From: Linnemannia hyalina
Taxonomy: Eukaryota; Mortierellomycota; Mortierellomycetes; Mortierellales; Mortierellaceae
NCBI GenBank assembly: GCA_019671135.1
Contig: JAHRHY010000011.1
Coordinates: 1,240,001 to 1,304,000 of the forward strand
Direction of reading: 5' to 3'
Length of the DNA stretch: 64,000 nucleotides
The notes beneath the pieces were generated by a model. The model made no database searches. It had not been told where the DNA came from and worked only from the letters and a program-made list of their open reading frames with translations. The translations under genes were made by a program, and so were the position numbers. Shown one piece after another: positions 48,983 to 62,600 of the stretch (its first letter is position 1; each line of letters begins with the position of its first letter).

Positions 48983-51341
48983 ATGTTACTCTCTTCTCCC
49001 GCCTCCCAAGCCGAAGGCCACCGCCAGCAACAACAGAACCGATCCCCTAGCCCCGGCTCGAATATCCACATCCACTTCTCCGCACCCTACCACAACCACC
49101 ACGACTCCACTCTAACGGTCAGCACCAGTGGCAGTGGCGGCAGTGGTATGAGCGGATCAACATACCACAACGGCTCCTCCTCCTTAGAGACGACTGCTGC
49201 TCTCCACATCAACAACAACAACAGCCATCACCACGTTCATTACCATCGGAGCAACTGCAGTTCTAACAACTCGTCGCCGCCGTCGTCGACTTCAAGTACC
49301 CGGAGATTCAATTACCGACAGCAGCAGCAGCAGCAGGACGATCCTGCGGCCGATAGTGGCGCTATTACCGTCGATGAGTACAAGGAGATCTTGAGCGCCG
49401 AGGTCTGGATCGAGATCCCTAAGCTGCGAGAGTATGCACGCCATGGCATCCCCCGGGAGATTCGAGGGGTAAGGACCATTTCTTGTCCAAATGTTGTCTA
49501 CTTACAATTCTATTGTTGCGGGTTTTGTTCGCTGAGGTCGAAGCGGTCGCTTTGTGTGATTTCAATTCCGCCACCACATCACTAGCATTCATTTTCCAAC
49601 CGAAAGAAACCCCACCACTCCCTTCATTCCGCCCGTTATTTTTCAGTAATTCAGGCAGGAGTGGATGGTCGTGTTTCGAACAGGAACTTACATGAGGCAT
49701 AGCAGAAAAAACGAAGGAAGAGTGGTTCGGACGACAGTTGCCCTTGTCCGCCAATGTTTATTTCCATATCTAAAGCGATGGATTACAAGAGGTGGATTCG
49801 GAAAATGTGATACGCTGCGAATCGGACTTATGGACAACTCCCACTTTTTTGTTTTCTTTTATTTTCTTTTCTGGTTTACCTTCTGCCGTCATGCGTTCAT
49901 TTCCTTCGTCACTTCTTCGCGGAAGTATCGTCTATCATTTCCGGCACACGACACAACACGAAGCACAGAAACATTTGCGATAAGCAAATAGTCGATGACC
50001 GTTTACTGGCCAAGGATGATGCTCCCTCAATGCCTTCCGTCTTGTTGTTATTATTTTTACATTTTTGATCACCCTTGTCATCACACGCATGGGGCTGCGC
50101 TGAGTTCGTTATCCCCCTTGTGTTTCTTCTCTTCATTCGATCGTTGTGTGTGGGTTTCGTCTATTTCGTGCATATATGTTGATTGGTTTACAAGCATTCC
50201 GCCTCAACAGAAAAAAAAAACAAAAATAACAATCACGATGAGAGAGTGTGAGAGGTGGAAAAAACAAGGCTTTATATGGAGTGTGCGTCATAGCTTGGCA
50301 TGGTTTTCATTCCTTATCGTAAACCAAAGAGAAAAATATTAACTCAATGAAAAAATGTCGATTTATTGTCCTTCTAGGAGACGTGGCTATACCTATTCGG
50401 GATCCAGGATGCAGACCGGGCCAAGGAGGTGTCGACACAGAAGCAGCGGATTCAGGACTTTGAGCAGATGGACAAGGAGCCCTCAGAGTCGACGAAGAGA
50501 GTGCGAGGTGAGATCTCGCGGTATATGCGCAAGACACACATTGAGTCAAGTCGGGATATCCCTCGGTTGTTTGAGGAGATCATTAGTGCGTACTGCAACC
50601 AGAACCACCAGGTCGAGTACTACCCGGCCATGGTCAACCTCTGCGCGCCCTTTGTCTATTCGATTAAGCGCGAGTGGAATGCGTATCTCTGCTTTGAGAA
50701 GATGATTAACATTCTTAGTAAGATAACAAGCTCTTTTTTTCTTGGCGCTTTTCATTTGGCTGTTTTATCCCGTTGCAAAGATAACTGACGAATAGATTTC
50801 TTCTGTGTGACCCGGAATAGATGAGCATTTCAGTGATGAGAGTGTGAATGAGGCGGTGGCAAAGTTCATGACGCTCTTCCACACCTACATCCCAGACCTG
50901 TACAGCTACTTTGAAGAGGAAGAAGTCAACATTAAGGAATGGGCAGCTTCGGCACTCCAGTTTGTGCTCTCTCGAGAATTGACACTGGAGAACACGATGC
51001 GGTTATGGGACACGTATTTCTCGATCCCAGATGCGGGCTGGATTGATTTCCACCCGTACTTTTGTCTGGCGATTCTCAAGCATATGAAGGAAGGGTTTGA
51101 GGATCTGGAGGAATCTGAGATCCGGACTACCTTGATGCGTCTGCCAGCCTTGGACATCGATCAGGTAAATATAGACCCTGTTTTTTTCTGTTTTGTTGTT
51201 TCTTATTGTTTTTGTGCATTCTGGATCTGTATGATTGACACAGGAAACCCCAAATTGCTTTCATGATACTAGATCGTGAATGAGGCGTTCAACATCCGGC
51301 ATGAGATCCTGGTGAGGCAGATCTCGGATGATTCTCTTTGA
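48983..51341 (+). CDS. TBC-domain protein (Rab-GAP family) with altered Gln finger
   Basis: Exons 48983-49468, 50378-50717, 50821-51164 and 51273-51341 encode about 412 aa. The first 130 residues are Ser/His/Asn-rich with a poly-Gln run. The TBC domain starts at about residue 153 with HGIPREIRG|ETWLYLFGI, the last Gly marking a splice. The Arg-finger motif is present as SRDIPRLF (Arg225). The second catalytic motif, normally YxQ, reads YYP (243-245), so the Gln finger is missing. Later blocks are NLCAPFVY, LQFVLSRELTLENTMRLWDTYFS and FHPYFCLAILKHM, matching the C-terminal half of TBC domains. TBC proteins normally stimulate Rab GTP hydrolysis; loss of the Gln suggests weak or non-catalytic activity, which is inference. 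The 909-nt first intron is unusually long. Subfamily not certain. Confidence 0.85.
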
Positions 51342-51946
51342 AATAACGCTTGGTCTATCGTCTTGTAGACAGACAACCATATCGTCCTCTTACCCATCAA
51401 CAACAACAAGCTTTACAGCAGCTATATCTATTAGGCTTGAAGTCCCCTTCCCTCCCCAAAAAAAAAAAAAAAAAAAACGCCACCAAAATTTGCAAGAAGC
51501 TTTTTTTTTTTTGCTACTTCTTATGTCCTGTTGTGTCCCTTGGTTTCCTGAGTTCCCCTTCATCCATATTCCCCTTTTGTTCAACACAATATTGTTTGTA
51601 AGTGAATCCTTTTTTTTTTGCGACTTTTTTTTATTATACAGTGGTTTGTTGATGGTACAACGGGACAAAAAGAATGAAAGCAAAAAGCAAAAGAAAGGTA
51701 AGAAGAGAAGGTGAGAGTATGGAGTGTTGTTCTTTTTATGATCTGTTGAAAGATACAAGGTACATGAACGAATGAATGAATGAAAGAATGAATGAAAGAG
51801 GGGGAAAAAAAGCAGCGGTATATGTGAGAAAGTCTAGGAAACGCGAGAAAAATGGAATAAAAGAAAGAAATAAAAAACAAGCAAGAAATGACAAATGAAA
51901 GTGCATACAAAGATGAAATGGAAGCACGACGAGAATGGTTTGCTGT
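51342..51946. other. convergent 3' intergenic region
   Basis: A 605-bp tail-to-tail gap. It contains an A-tract of about 18 at 51460-51477, a T-tract near 51500-51512 and GAATGAAT repeats around 51768-51798. No coding signal. Confidence 0.5.
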
Positions 51947-54900
51947 TTAACGCAGCTCACGGTCATGGGCAGGGAAATGGCCGTCATGGCGCGATGAGTA
52001 AGTAGAATGATGCGACATTTCCGATCCAGGGCGGCCCTCGACTGGGCCACCTCTGTGGTAGCCATGCTGCTGCTGGTGGTGATGGTGGTGTGCAAGATGC
52101 TGCTGTTCGTCAGGATGCGAATACCGACCACCGCCCGAATGAGGTGGTGGTGGTGGCGGTGGACCTCCAGCAGCTTGAGGATGACCAGGAGCCGACGACT
52201 GGGCCCGGTGATGAGGCGAGTGCTCCTGCTGAGGTTGATGCGACGAAGATGGACCATACCGGAGCTGTTGTTGAAGTTGCGAGAGCTGATGTTGCTGCTG
52301 GGATAGCTGGTGCTGCATCTTGTCGACAAGGTGAAGCATAGAGGTTTGCTTATCCAAGTCGGCCCTGCGTTGTTCGTCCATCTGCCCCAGATACTCCCGC
52401 ATGATTTGCATCTCGTTCAGGATCTCGCGGTAATGCTTCACTGAGGGGGAGGATCCAGGCTGCAATTCGACTCCTGCTACGGTGAGCTCACCGCCACGCA
52501 TAGCATGAGGATGATCCACGGACGTCTCTTGCGGGCCGGAGGGGATGATGGGACGGCCATGCGAGTCTAAGGCTGGTCCACCACGTCCAGGATGGTGAGC
52601 AGAAGGAGGGAAGGGTGCAAACCGGTTGCTGTTGGAACCACTGCCTCTCTCCAGCGGAATCTCGTATCCGCCTCGGCTGCTTGTCCGGGCATGCTTCATC
52701 GGACGCTTGTAATCGGTGGCAACGCCGACACTGCCTGCAAACTCGCCGTGCGAGTAATGGTTGGCATGGCCAGGGATGTGCAAGGTAGGAGGATGTTGGG
52801 CGGCTGGCGAGTGGACAGGCAAGGGAGACGAGAGGGGGGTTGATTGATCTGCGCTGTTGTTGACAGGGCGAGCCAACTTTGAATCGCCTTGCTCTCCTTC
52901 CCAGCTGGGTCGATGGTGAAGAATGTTCGAGTCCTGCTGCTGTTGCTGGGCGGGCTCGACCATGTTCACATCGGCAGAGCCAGCGTTCCTGACCCTATCA
53001 TTGGAGCTATGACTAGAGTGACGCTTGATCTGAGCGGCTGGGGCGGTAGTAGTAGTGGCTGGTACAGGGTTGCGAGGACGGCCTCTCTTGGCAGGGGTAG
53101 CGGGCGTCGAAGAAGCCGTTCCCGAGGAATTCGGGGCTGAGAGAGACGGAGTGGTGGGCTGAGTCGAGGGTGTATGGTTGGCGGGGCCAACAGGCGAACG
53201 CGGCGCGCTGTTTTCATCCTGCTTCTTTTGACCCGAGGAACGCTGCTCAGACTCACTGCGCGACAACATATCCTCGTCCTCCTCATCATCTTCCTCCTGA
53301 GCATTTTCCCGCTGACCATCCATATACTCCTCCTGGTCCTCAGAGTCCGACATGAACGACGCACTATCCTCATCATTTGAGTTGCAGCCATCGTCCAACG
53401 TGCCACCCTGTCCAGCCTGACGCATCAGAGTGATGATCTGCTTGACCAGATCATCATTGGCTTCACGCATCTCTTCTGGAATGTTGCCCTTATACATGCG
53501 CTCTCGGAGCTGGTAGGGCTTGACCATCCTGTTGACACGACGAATGCACTGCCGAGCATGGACCTTCATCTTGAGTGCATCTCGGACATCCTCCCAAGCC
53601 TTGGCCACCTGTCCAACTTTCTGCGCAAAGGGGTTAAGCCGGATAGTCTCCAAGAGCAGCTGTCGATCCGTGTCCTCCGACCGATACCGACGCTTCTTCT
53701 GCATCCGCTTGAGAGCCTGGGGCTGATTCATCATCTCAAAGAGCTGCTCCAAAAGCCGCTTCTTAGTTGCCTGCTGCTCCTCGGTACCGATGGGCCGATC
53801 GCGTCCTGCAATGCTGGCTTGAATGATATTGTCGAACCGACGGGAGCATGTCCGGGCTCGGATCCCCTGCTCCCTGGAGATCGACTCCCACGCCTGTGTA
53901 GTTTTGCGGATCGCACAGTTGAAGGGGTCGTGCTGCAGGACGCTTGTCAAGAGGCTGATCTGCACATCGATCGGGAGGGGACCCTTGGGCGTGCCGCGTG
54001 CAGACTGGATCCGGAAAGGGCCTGCTGGCTGGTTCGACTGCTCCTTCTTGATCGAAGATTGCTGTGGTGGCTGATGATGATGCTGCTGCTGGTGCTGTGG
54101 TTGTTGATGATGATGATGATAGGTTTGTTGAGGGTGATATGAATGGGAAGCATGAGTCTGACTGTAATGATGCTGCTGAGCGCTGGAAGAAGAGATCTCA
54201 TCTTCAGGTGAATATCGGGGTCGGGGGGCGAGTTGAGGGAGGCTGTCGTGAGGAGGGGGGTAGGCGGTGGACTGTCGGGAATGATCTCGCGAGACATCGT
54301 CATAGTTTTGGGGTTTACCCGAGTTGGAGCTCATGCCCATATAGCGGCTGGGGTCAGCCGGGTAGGCCTCCTGTTCACGAACCAGAGGCTGATCGCTGTT
54401 GCCACCGCCGTGAGGATATCGATACAATTTACGATCCACATACCCTCCACCGCCGCCGCCGCCTTCCGAGTCTGCTGAGTCGCCGCGGCGATGATGTTGG
54501 TGGTGGTATTGGCGAGAGGTAGTAGTCGGTGGATATGAAGAGTCGGGGGAGTGATGGGCTCTTGGAGGGGGACCCAGGGGGGAATGGGGCATGGTGCTGT
54601 GCTGCTGTGAGGGGGAAGGTCCGGAGTATGCCCTGGGGTTGGGTTGGTATTCGGAGGGTGATGTCCGGGACGGATGTGCTGAGGGTGAGCTTTGCCCAGG
54701 AACAGAGCTGAAGGAAAAAGGGAGAGAAAGAAAGAGAGAGAGAGGAAGCGAATCGAGATGTGAGTAAGAGAGATTTTTTTGTGGTGAGATAGATTGAGAG
54801 GAGAGAAGGGAGTGTTGAAAGGTGAGAAATGAAAGATGAAAAGAAGGAGGGAGGAGGTGGGTAAACAGAAGGGAAAGAGAAAATAAAGAGAAGAAGAGAG

Positions 54901-55026
54901 GAAAGAGTGGAAGAAAGAGGAGAGACCAGAGAGATTGGAGGCGAGGAAGAGAAAAGTTAAAAAAGAAAGGAACGATGGGCGGCGTACAGGGAAATGAATA
55001 ATGAATAATAATGGATGGACTAGTGC

Positions 55027-55061
<35 letters not shown>

Positions 55062-56671
55062 GTTTGCCCGATCCCACCAAGTATGCATGGGAGGAGATAG
55101 TGAAGAAGAACAACAACGACAACGAGAATCGCTGGATTTGAGTGGATCGAGGGGAAGGATTGGATGGACCATGTTCGAAGTGTTTTCAGAGTGGGGGTAT
55201 AAGAAACAACCAAAATGGAGAAGAATGAAAGAATGAAATGGTCACCAGCATGATACAGATCAACATAACCGGCATCATAACCATCATACCCACAACCACC
55301 ATCATCGTCGATGATCATGCGAAAAACGGAGTAATAAAAAGGGATTCATCCGCTCCGTTCGCATGTGCGGATAAAAATCGATTAAATGGTGTTTCAATCA
55401 CAAATGGCGACAACAGAGAGAAGGGCTGGTGTAGTGATAGTGGGTGGGAAGAAAGAATTGGCCCAGACGATAGGGAGAACGAGAGAAAAGGAACAACGAC
55501 CTGAACTATTTTACACTGTTTGAACCCACAACCGGGTTACCGAGTGAACGCATTCAATAAAATGAAAGAAAGTGCCCATTCACCAGTTCCTTTTCATTAC
55601 TCCATTCATTCAACTCAGTCAACATCACACATTGACTTATATCTGTCAGCCTCTCATCTCTTTCCCTTTCTCTCTTTCTCTTCGCGACGTACACCTGCCT
55701 GGAAAATAATAATAGTTACTCAAGAAAGAGAAAAAAAAACAATTGGGATGCAAACAGAAACAGAAACATTCGGACCACCGACAGACAGAGACGGAAAATA
55801 GAATACGAGGAAGCAATTGACTGTTTGTTTTCGATCGTTCAATAAGAGACAAGAGAATAAAAACAAAGCACCAATGGATGCCTCAGCGGATCAGGGATCA
55901 ACCCGAACCCTCCCCCCTCTTCCCCCGATTGCCTAATCGTCCTACTTGCAATCAAACAAACAAACAAGCAAGCAAACACCAACAAACACACCGTTGAACA
56001 AACAAAGAAAAACAGGCTTCTCCGTCTATCTTTTTTACATCTTTCTTCGTCTTTGTGGTATTATCTCCTCCATCTTTTCATTTACTACTAACCCCCCATA
56101 TAAAAATACAAAAAGCAATTGAAAATACAAAAAATCTGTATGCAAGAAAAAATACGTACCTTGAGGCTTGATACCGCTCATGGGGATCGACGTAACCAGA
56201 GTCCTTCTCACGGACATGCCATTGTGAGCCCTGGTGAGGATGTGCCTGTTGTTGTTGGTGGTGCTGCTGCTGTGGCTGCTGATAGGATGACGATGACGAC
56301 GATGACTGGATTGGTCGGTAGTTGGGATCGTGGAGTGGCTGCTGTGACGGATAACCAATAGAAGTCGCTGGCTGGGAAGTAACAGAGGGGGAACCGTGGT
56401 CAGACGATTGTCGAACAAATGTGGGTGACATGCGATGTGATGACGCCGCCGACGACGTAGCTGGTGGGTATTGCTGTTGCTGTTCATTGTGGCCATCCTG
56501 ATGCGGCGCGACAGAAGATGATTGCTGTGCGACGGAAGCAGAAGCAGAGGACTGCGATGGGGTGGGCGATCCGCTGTGATTACGGGCAGCCGCAGCGGCC
56601 TTGCTGAGTGCTGCTGCCGCTACCAGCTCTGGTGAGGAGGATGTTGCTGGCGATGTTTCTGTATATGCCAT
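51947..56671 (-). CDS. putative DNA-binding protein with two tandem Myb/SANT-like repeats
   Basis: Minus-strand exons 56671-56160 and 54707-51947 join in phase 2 (AG|C) to give about 1090 aa. The N-terminal 400 residues are Ser/Gln/His/Pro-rich. Two related helical repeats follow, at about residues 415-467 and 515-566. Each begins LL, has a PF pair, an invariant AW, and ends RxCxRR with an I/V-x-x-hydrophobic tail (DPFNCAIRKTTQAWESI and NPFAQKVGQVAKAWEDV are the cores). Spacing and the Trp recall Myb/SANT-like DNA-binding helices. A basic KKRRYR segment lies between them. An acidic D/E patch follows (about 615-660), then an AT-hook-like KRGRPRNP (about 711) and a coiled coil (about 930-990). 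I do not recognise a named family. The 1452-nt intron is the longest in the window. An upstream in-frame ATG at 56776 is possible but lies beyond a poly-C tract. Confidence 0.75.
55028..55058. repeat. poly-A tract, 31 nt
   Basis: 31 uninterrupted A on the plus strand (T on the sense strand), inside the 1452-nt intron of the Myb/SANT-like gene. Confidence 0.9.
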
Positions 56672-59600
56672 CTTGAATGGAGCTGTATCGATAGTGTGGG
56701 GGTGGTGGCTGAGAAGCATAAAACAGATGGGGGGGGGGGGGGAAAGAACGTCCACAGTGAGGAGAGACTTGTTCACTTGTCGGATTGTTGTTCAATTAGA
56801 AAAGAGAATGGTGTCGAGGGCTGTGTAAGTGAGGAGAGTGGTTGTTGTTGACGTCCAAGGCGAGAGAAAAGGTTGAATGGTGTTGAAGGGGTAGGGAAAA
56901 GAAAATGAAAAGGTGAATGAGAGCGGCGATAGGTGGGCGGGGTTGGTGTGACAGAGGGAGACCGATCGGGGAGAGGCCCAGGCTTTGGGTAAAGAGAAAT
57001 AAAAGGTGAAAAAGAGGAGGAACGGCTTCTGAGCTCACAAGATGGAAAAAAGGTGAATGGATGGAGACGGAGAAAATAAAAAAAAGTAAAAGAAGATAGG
57101 CAAAAAATAAAATAAGAAAGCTTTTCTCAATGGGATCGATCTAAATGTGGTCATTGGAATAAGAGCATGGAGGGTTGTTTGTTAGACAGCAGCATGATGT
57201 AGAATGGTAGGGCAGTTAAAAAAAACATCCCCGACATAACCCCCCTCTTTTTCTCTGTTTGGTCGCGCATTTACGCACATAAACGGGTAAGTAAAGAAAA
57301 GGGAAAAAAAAAAGAGTGCACGCCATCCCGCAAACGCGCACATGCACAGCTGGATTCTTTTGGCGTTGTACAGGAAACAGTACACGAACAGTGAAGAGAC
57401 GAAGAAAAGCAACAATAATAAGAGCGCAAGCAACAGGGTAAAGAAGGAGACAAACGCCATTGTGGGCGCAAAAGAAAGGAGAAAAGGAGGTTATGTTGAG
57501 ACTGGACAAAACATTAGACTTCATGCCGTCCATTATATTTGACTCAGTAATCGTAGCCCATCCATCCCATGGCCAACCATGACAAAAATAAAACGATAAT
57601 TGAATTGATGAGACGTGGACAAGGACAACAAGGAAGGATTTCCTATTGTTCACTCAACCCTCTAATTTCCTCTTGATGTTCTAGTGTTGTGTGTGTTATG
57701 CGTCTCACAAATGATATATGCTGTGTGGAAGAATTGTCCACGTATCCAAAACTCCAGTTGAACGTATAAAGGAGAACAAATGATCACTCAAAAAGAGGGG
57801 GGATGGAGATACGAGTAGAGCCAAACAGAAAACGGTTTACCGGTTCAGGTGCTGTGAACAGTTTCTTCTTTCTCGTTTAGTAAAACAGCACGCAAAACAA
57901 AGACTCAGACATAAACCCAAATGACCCAGAAGAGGCATGAACAAAGCGGGCCACCCGAGCTGTTGGCCAGCTTGGCTGGCTTGTTGCTGTGCGATCGATC
58001 GAATTCAAGGAGTTGTAGCTCAGAAACACGAATGGCTGTTGACACCAACAAAAAAAAAGGCAAAGAGATGGAAGGATGGAGATCATACAAGAAGGATAGA
58101 AAACAGCCCTTTGTTTTCTTCTTAAACCGTTGCACAAAACAGCCGTACCAAAGGAAGGTGATGTGGAGATAAGAATGAATGAGGAAGGAAAAAAAAGTAA
58201 GGGCGTGACCGAATTGGCCCAGCTTCATACTCTGCGTGTCTTCCCTCGTTCTTGACTCCCTCTTTGTTTCCCTCGGCATGCAGACAGATAGACATGCAGG
58301 CAAACACGCAAAACTCAAAAGTCTACGTATCAAGCGAGGTGATGGTCCTCGGATATTTTTGTGGTGTTACTGCTGTTTGTTTGTAGAAAGGGGGGTGGGG
58401 GTGGTAGAGGGTGGGTAGGGCGGAGTGGAGTGGTGGTGTACCTTTTTTCGGAGAAAAAGGGGTGGGCCTTCTTCTGCGGGAAAGAATCAAGAGTCGGAAG
58501 GAAAAAGAGAGCAAGAAGGAGTGAGTGAGTGAGTGCAATGAGAGGGACAGGCCCAAAGGGGCGAGTGTGTAAAATGGGCAGGGGTTGAGTGAAGAGAGAG
58601 AGAGTTGGATGGATGGTAGGAAGGACAAGGTCTGATAGGCTGGAAGAGTGCTGATCAGGCGCAGTGAAGAATTGAAAAATGAATACGGTTAAAGGGGAAT
58701 GTGAAAGCAGGGTAGCTGTGAGGTAAGTGGTTGTTTAATTCTGGTTGATCAATTTTTATGTCAATGGAATGACATGAGTAGGTGTGTGTATGTGAGAGTG
58801 AAAGAAAGAAGTAGTCAAGGAGGAAAGCGAAAGGGAGGGGGGAAAGGGAGAGAGAAAGAGGCGAGAAAGGAGGGATGTAAAGAAAAGAGAAGAGACGAAA
58901 AAGAGTGCAGTCCACGGCGAAGATACAACAAGACGCAGATTAAGGAAAGGTTGTAAAAACTAACAACGACGTGCGAGAACAAGTGACGATCAACGCGAAG
59001 GAAGAACGGACGAAAGAACAAACGCAAGGATGCATGGATGGCAAAGACCGACGAGTTTAAAAAAGGGCGGTGGTGGTCCAAGGTAGAGAGAAAGAAGGAG
59101 AAGGAGACACCCTGATGTATCGATATATACCACAGCGATAGACCCACGATGCAGATGCGATGCGATGCGATGGTGTATAGCAGTGAACAAACAAAAAAAG
59201 GGAAACGACGGAGAGCTGCTTGATTGCTTGCTCTGTCGTTTTGAATTCGTTTCAATTGAACATTCATTCAACACCAAACATAGCTCCAACCCAACCCCAG
59301 CCATAACAAAAAATAGTACGATCAATGCTCAAGTCGACATCGGCCCTCGTTTCTCTCAAAAAATTAAAAAAAAAATGAAGCCTGCTCGTCGTTTCTTCCA
59401 TTTGTCGGCGTCTGCATCGCGACATACCCAGTAAACGATAAACCGACAAAACAACAACCCCTCCCCCAATTTCCCATCATAATCTTATTATTCTTCTTCT
59501 TGTAGCTCTTTCCTGATTGTATGGTGGACCTGAATGGATGCGCACTTTCTTCGTTCCTCTTTTCTCAGCCTAGTGTTCACTCTCGCATCATTCCCCCACC

Positions 59601-62600
59601 CCTGCGGACATGAGAACAACCCGGCAAAGAAGGAAAGGATATGCAGTATTATCTTTTGAATTGAAACTTAGAATAGGAAACGGCGACTCGAATATTTCAC
59701 AATGACACACTCGCACATAGAAAAGCAAAGGGTCATCATGCCCTCCCTCCTTCCTATACCTCCTCTTTCTCAACAACCCGGCGGAGGATGAGGAGAGAAC
59801 GAGAGAATAAGCGTCTGGACGCCTCTCTTCAACTTGGTACCATATCGGCCATCGACCTATACCTTCACTTCCTCACCCTTTCCCACAATGACGCCTATCC
59901 AAAAATCACTACATACACTTTCACTCCCACCCCATTCACTCCTCCCCCTTCGTCGACATCTCTCGTGGCCTCAATGTTTGTATCCAGCCTGGAGGCCTGA
60001 AAATATAATAACCGCTCCATGTGTTTGCATACATTCTGCTCCAAGATCAGGCGTCAAAAAGTTCAGCGTAAATAGCGCGCCCTTTTGAAGTAAATAAGCA
60101 AAAGGGCACAAAAATAATGGGAGTGGAAAATGAAGACATGAAGTTGATTGAAGAGAAGAGTAACAGAAGAAAGAGGAGGAGAGGGGAGGAGATAAGGGAA
60201 ATGACACCTACCTAGCACAAAGGAGAATCGACTTGAAGGAGATCGGATGATAGTATGTGGAGGATTCTTGCAGCCACCTGGCAAACTTGGATCGGAGAGC
60301 TTTTCTTTTTTGGTGATTGTGTTATTGAGCGAAATGGAAGACAATAATAACCATGACACAAACAAACGACGAATGAAGGGAGGGTTGAGGGAGAGAGGAT
60401 GAATGCAGACGAATAAAAACACAAAGTGGGGCTGTCGTGGAGAAGGGAAGGAGAGGAGGGAAGTGATGTATAGGGAAATGTAAAAAGAGAAAAATGAAAG
60501 GAAGATTGGGTGTGGATGGCTGTGTCGACGAGAAGAAGAGGTTCAATTGAAATGGGGGCTGGGGAGTGGACGGGTTGCGATATTGTTGGATGGTGTGTGT
60601 TTGGGTGGATATGCGTTGATGGGAAGGGAGAGTGAATGGTGTCTGCTGTAGGGATGGCTAATGCGATGGTTCGTGTGTGTTCAATGGATGCTGATGGGTG
60701 TATCAGTGTCGATAGGACGTGTTGTTTGTTGTGGCGGTGGTAGTGGGAAGAGGGTGAGTGAGGATTGGACTAAAGAAGGAATGAAGAAGTGAACAACCAG
60801 AGAAATTAATAGAATCAAAGAGAGAAAAGAAAAGAAAAGAAAAAAAAGAGGGATTGAATTTGACCCCCTGTTGCCGCGGTCCCCCTTTATATGTTTTTTT
60901 GCCCGATTCAATCGGGATATATTCAATCAGATTCGATTTCATTTTTCTCCGTCTTTCTCTCCATCTTTCTGGCAGTCATATATCATCATTCATCCCTCCC
61001 TTATTGACAGACACATCAACGAAAGGGACCACTCACAAAGGTCATCGTCGTTTTTTTTTGTTGCTCATCTTTTTTTTTTTTTTTTTAGTGTTCTTGGGCG
61101 CCCATCAACTCTATCGCAACTGAAATGAAAAGCTACCCTTCTCTTCTCTTCTCTCACTCTGTCACTCGCTCCTAGGACTGGCTTGACTTGACTGGCTGAC
61201 TGAACTCCTCTGTCCAACTTTGTTGTCATCATCCAACTCACTCATTCTTGGTCATGAATGCTATTATAATCAAACTTCATTATTTTTCCACCATCTCCTG
61301 TTTCCCCCTTTCCTTATCACTCCTGCAACACAACCACCCCCATCTTCTTTCCTAAATACAAATCTGAGAAACACGCACTTCCATGTGGATCGTCAACTGT
61401 AGACAGCTGTGGCGTTCAATGGGCGATCTCCCTCTTTTCCCCCTTTCTTTCTTTTCACTCCCAATCACCCCTGACCTCTGTGCACATTCCCCTCCCTCTT
61501 TCGTTCCTGCTTGTTGAAGCATGGTGTCGCATTTTTTTTTTCTTTTGTGTACAGTTTACGTTGTCATTTCAGGCAGACCAAAGAAAAAAAAAAAAAAAAA
61601 GCTCAAGAGGAAGGGGACATAAGAGAAGGAGTCTGGCATCGCAAGATCTGACCTGACGCAACCAAGGAAAATAGGGAGATTTGCGCTCCGAGAACACACA
61701 AGTACAATTGTTGTTGTGGATGTTGTAGTAGTTACCCATTGCGGTAGGCAATGGAGCACATACAAAGTAAGTGAACGAGAAGGAACTATTGTAAGGAGAA
61801 ACCCAAAAGGAGAAACCAACAGTGCGAACAAACAAAACAAACAAAGAACGAATGAATAAGCAAAAAAGAGCAATTGAATCGTGCCGATATACATAGGGCA
61901 TGGCAGGGAGGTAGCTCTCGATCGCCCCCTTTGACCATCCATTAAGGCGTTTGGTCGATTGTGCTTTTTGCACGATACGAGTGCACAAACATGCACACAC
62001 GCACTTTTGCTCTTCATTGAGGGTATGCAACCCTGCGAAAAAAGGGAGGGGACATCACGACGTAGGGGTTGCGGTGGTGGGAGGGGGGACGAAAATGGTG
62101 AGTACAGGCGAAGAGCAACAAAGTAAGAGCGGTAGAAAACGAGAGACACACAGGCGAATTCAAAAGGGAAAGAGATTGAACGACGGAGACATAAAGGAGG
62201 AGGAACAGAGAGAAGGACTTGAGTAAAGTACATGCACACATACACTCTGCCGTGAAGGTGTTCATTTTTTTAGAGTTCATGAAGTGACAAAAAAGGTGTG
62301 GACAAAGAAAACAAAAGGTTTCTACAGCACACAAACAACACAAGACACCAAAGGGGAGAGATTCGCTTACTTTTTTTTATGTTTTAAGATTCTTGTTATT
62401 TAGTTGCTAGTCATTGAATTGGGTTGGATGTATGTGGTGCTTTGCGTGTATTGTTGTCAACGCTGTTTTTGCTCAACCTACCCAGACCCAGTCATCTGGG
62501 TTGGGTTGGAACTTGTTTGCTGCTTTGTTGTTGCTGTTGGTTGCGGGGTGCTTTGTGTGCGTGTGTTTTTAGTTTCCCAATGGCCGTCAGTCATAATTCT

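Noticed and set aside
49469..50377. Intronic snoRNA or nested gene in the TBC gene's long intron
   Set aside because: A GATGATG string near 50015 hinted at a C box, but no paired C/D boxes with terminal stem were found.
54708..55318. N-terminal extension of the Myb/SANT-like protein reading through the intron
   Set aside because: The extension is Phe/Leu/Ser-rich from C/T-rich DNA and includes a translated poly-T tract. A phase-correct splice from exon 56671-56160 gives a better protein.
55505..55550. tRNA-like B-box (GGTTCAAAC on the minus strand)
   Set aside because: No matching T stem, A box, anticodon stem or acceptor stem could be drawn; same for GTTCGATTC near 43026.
61556..62245. 229-codon minus-strand frame
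   Set aside because: It includes Phe and Ser/Pro runs from homopolymer and C/T-rich DNA and has no recognisable domain; probably chance.
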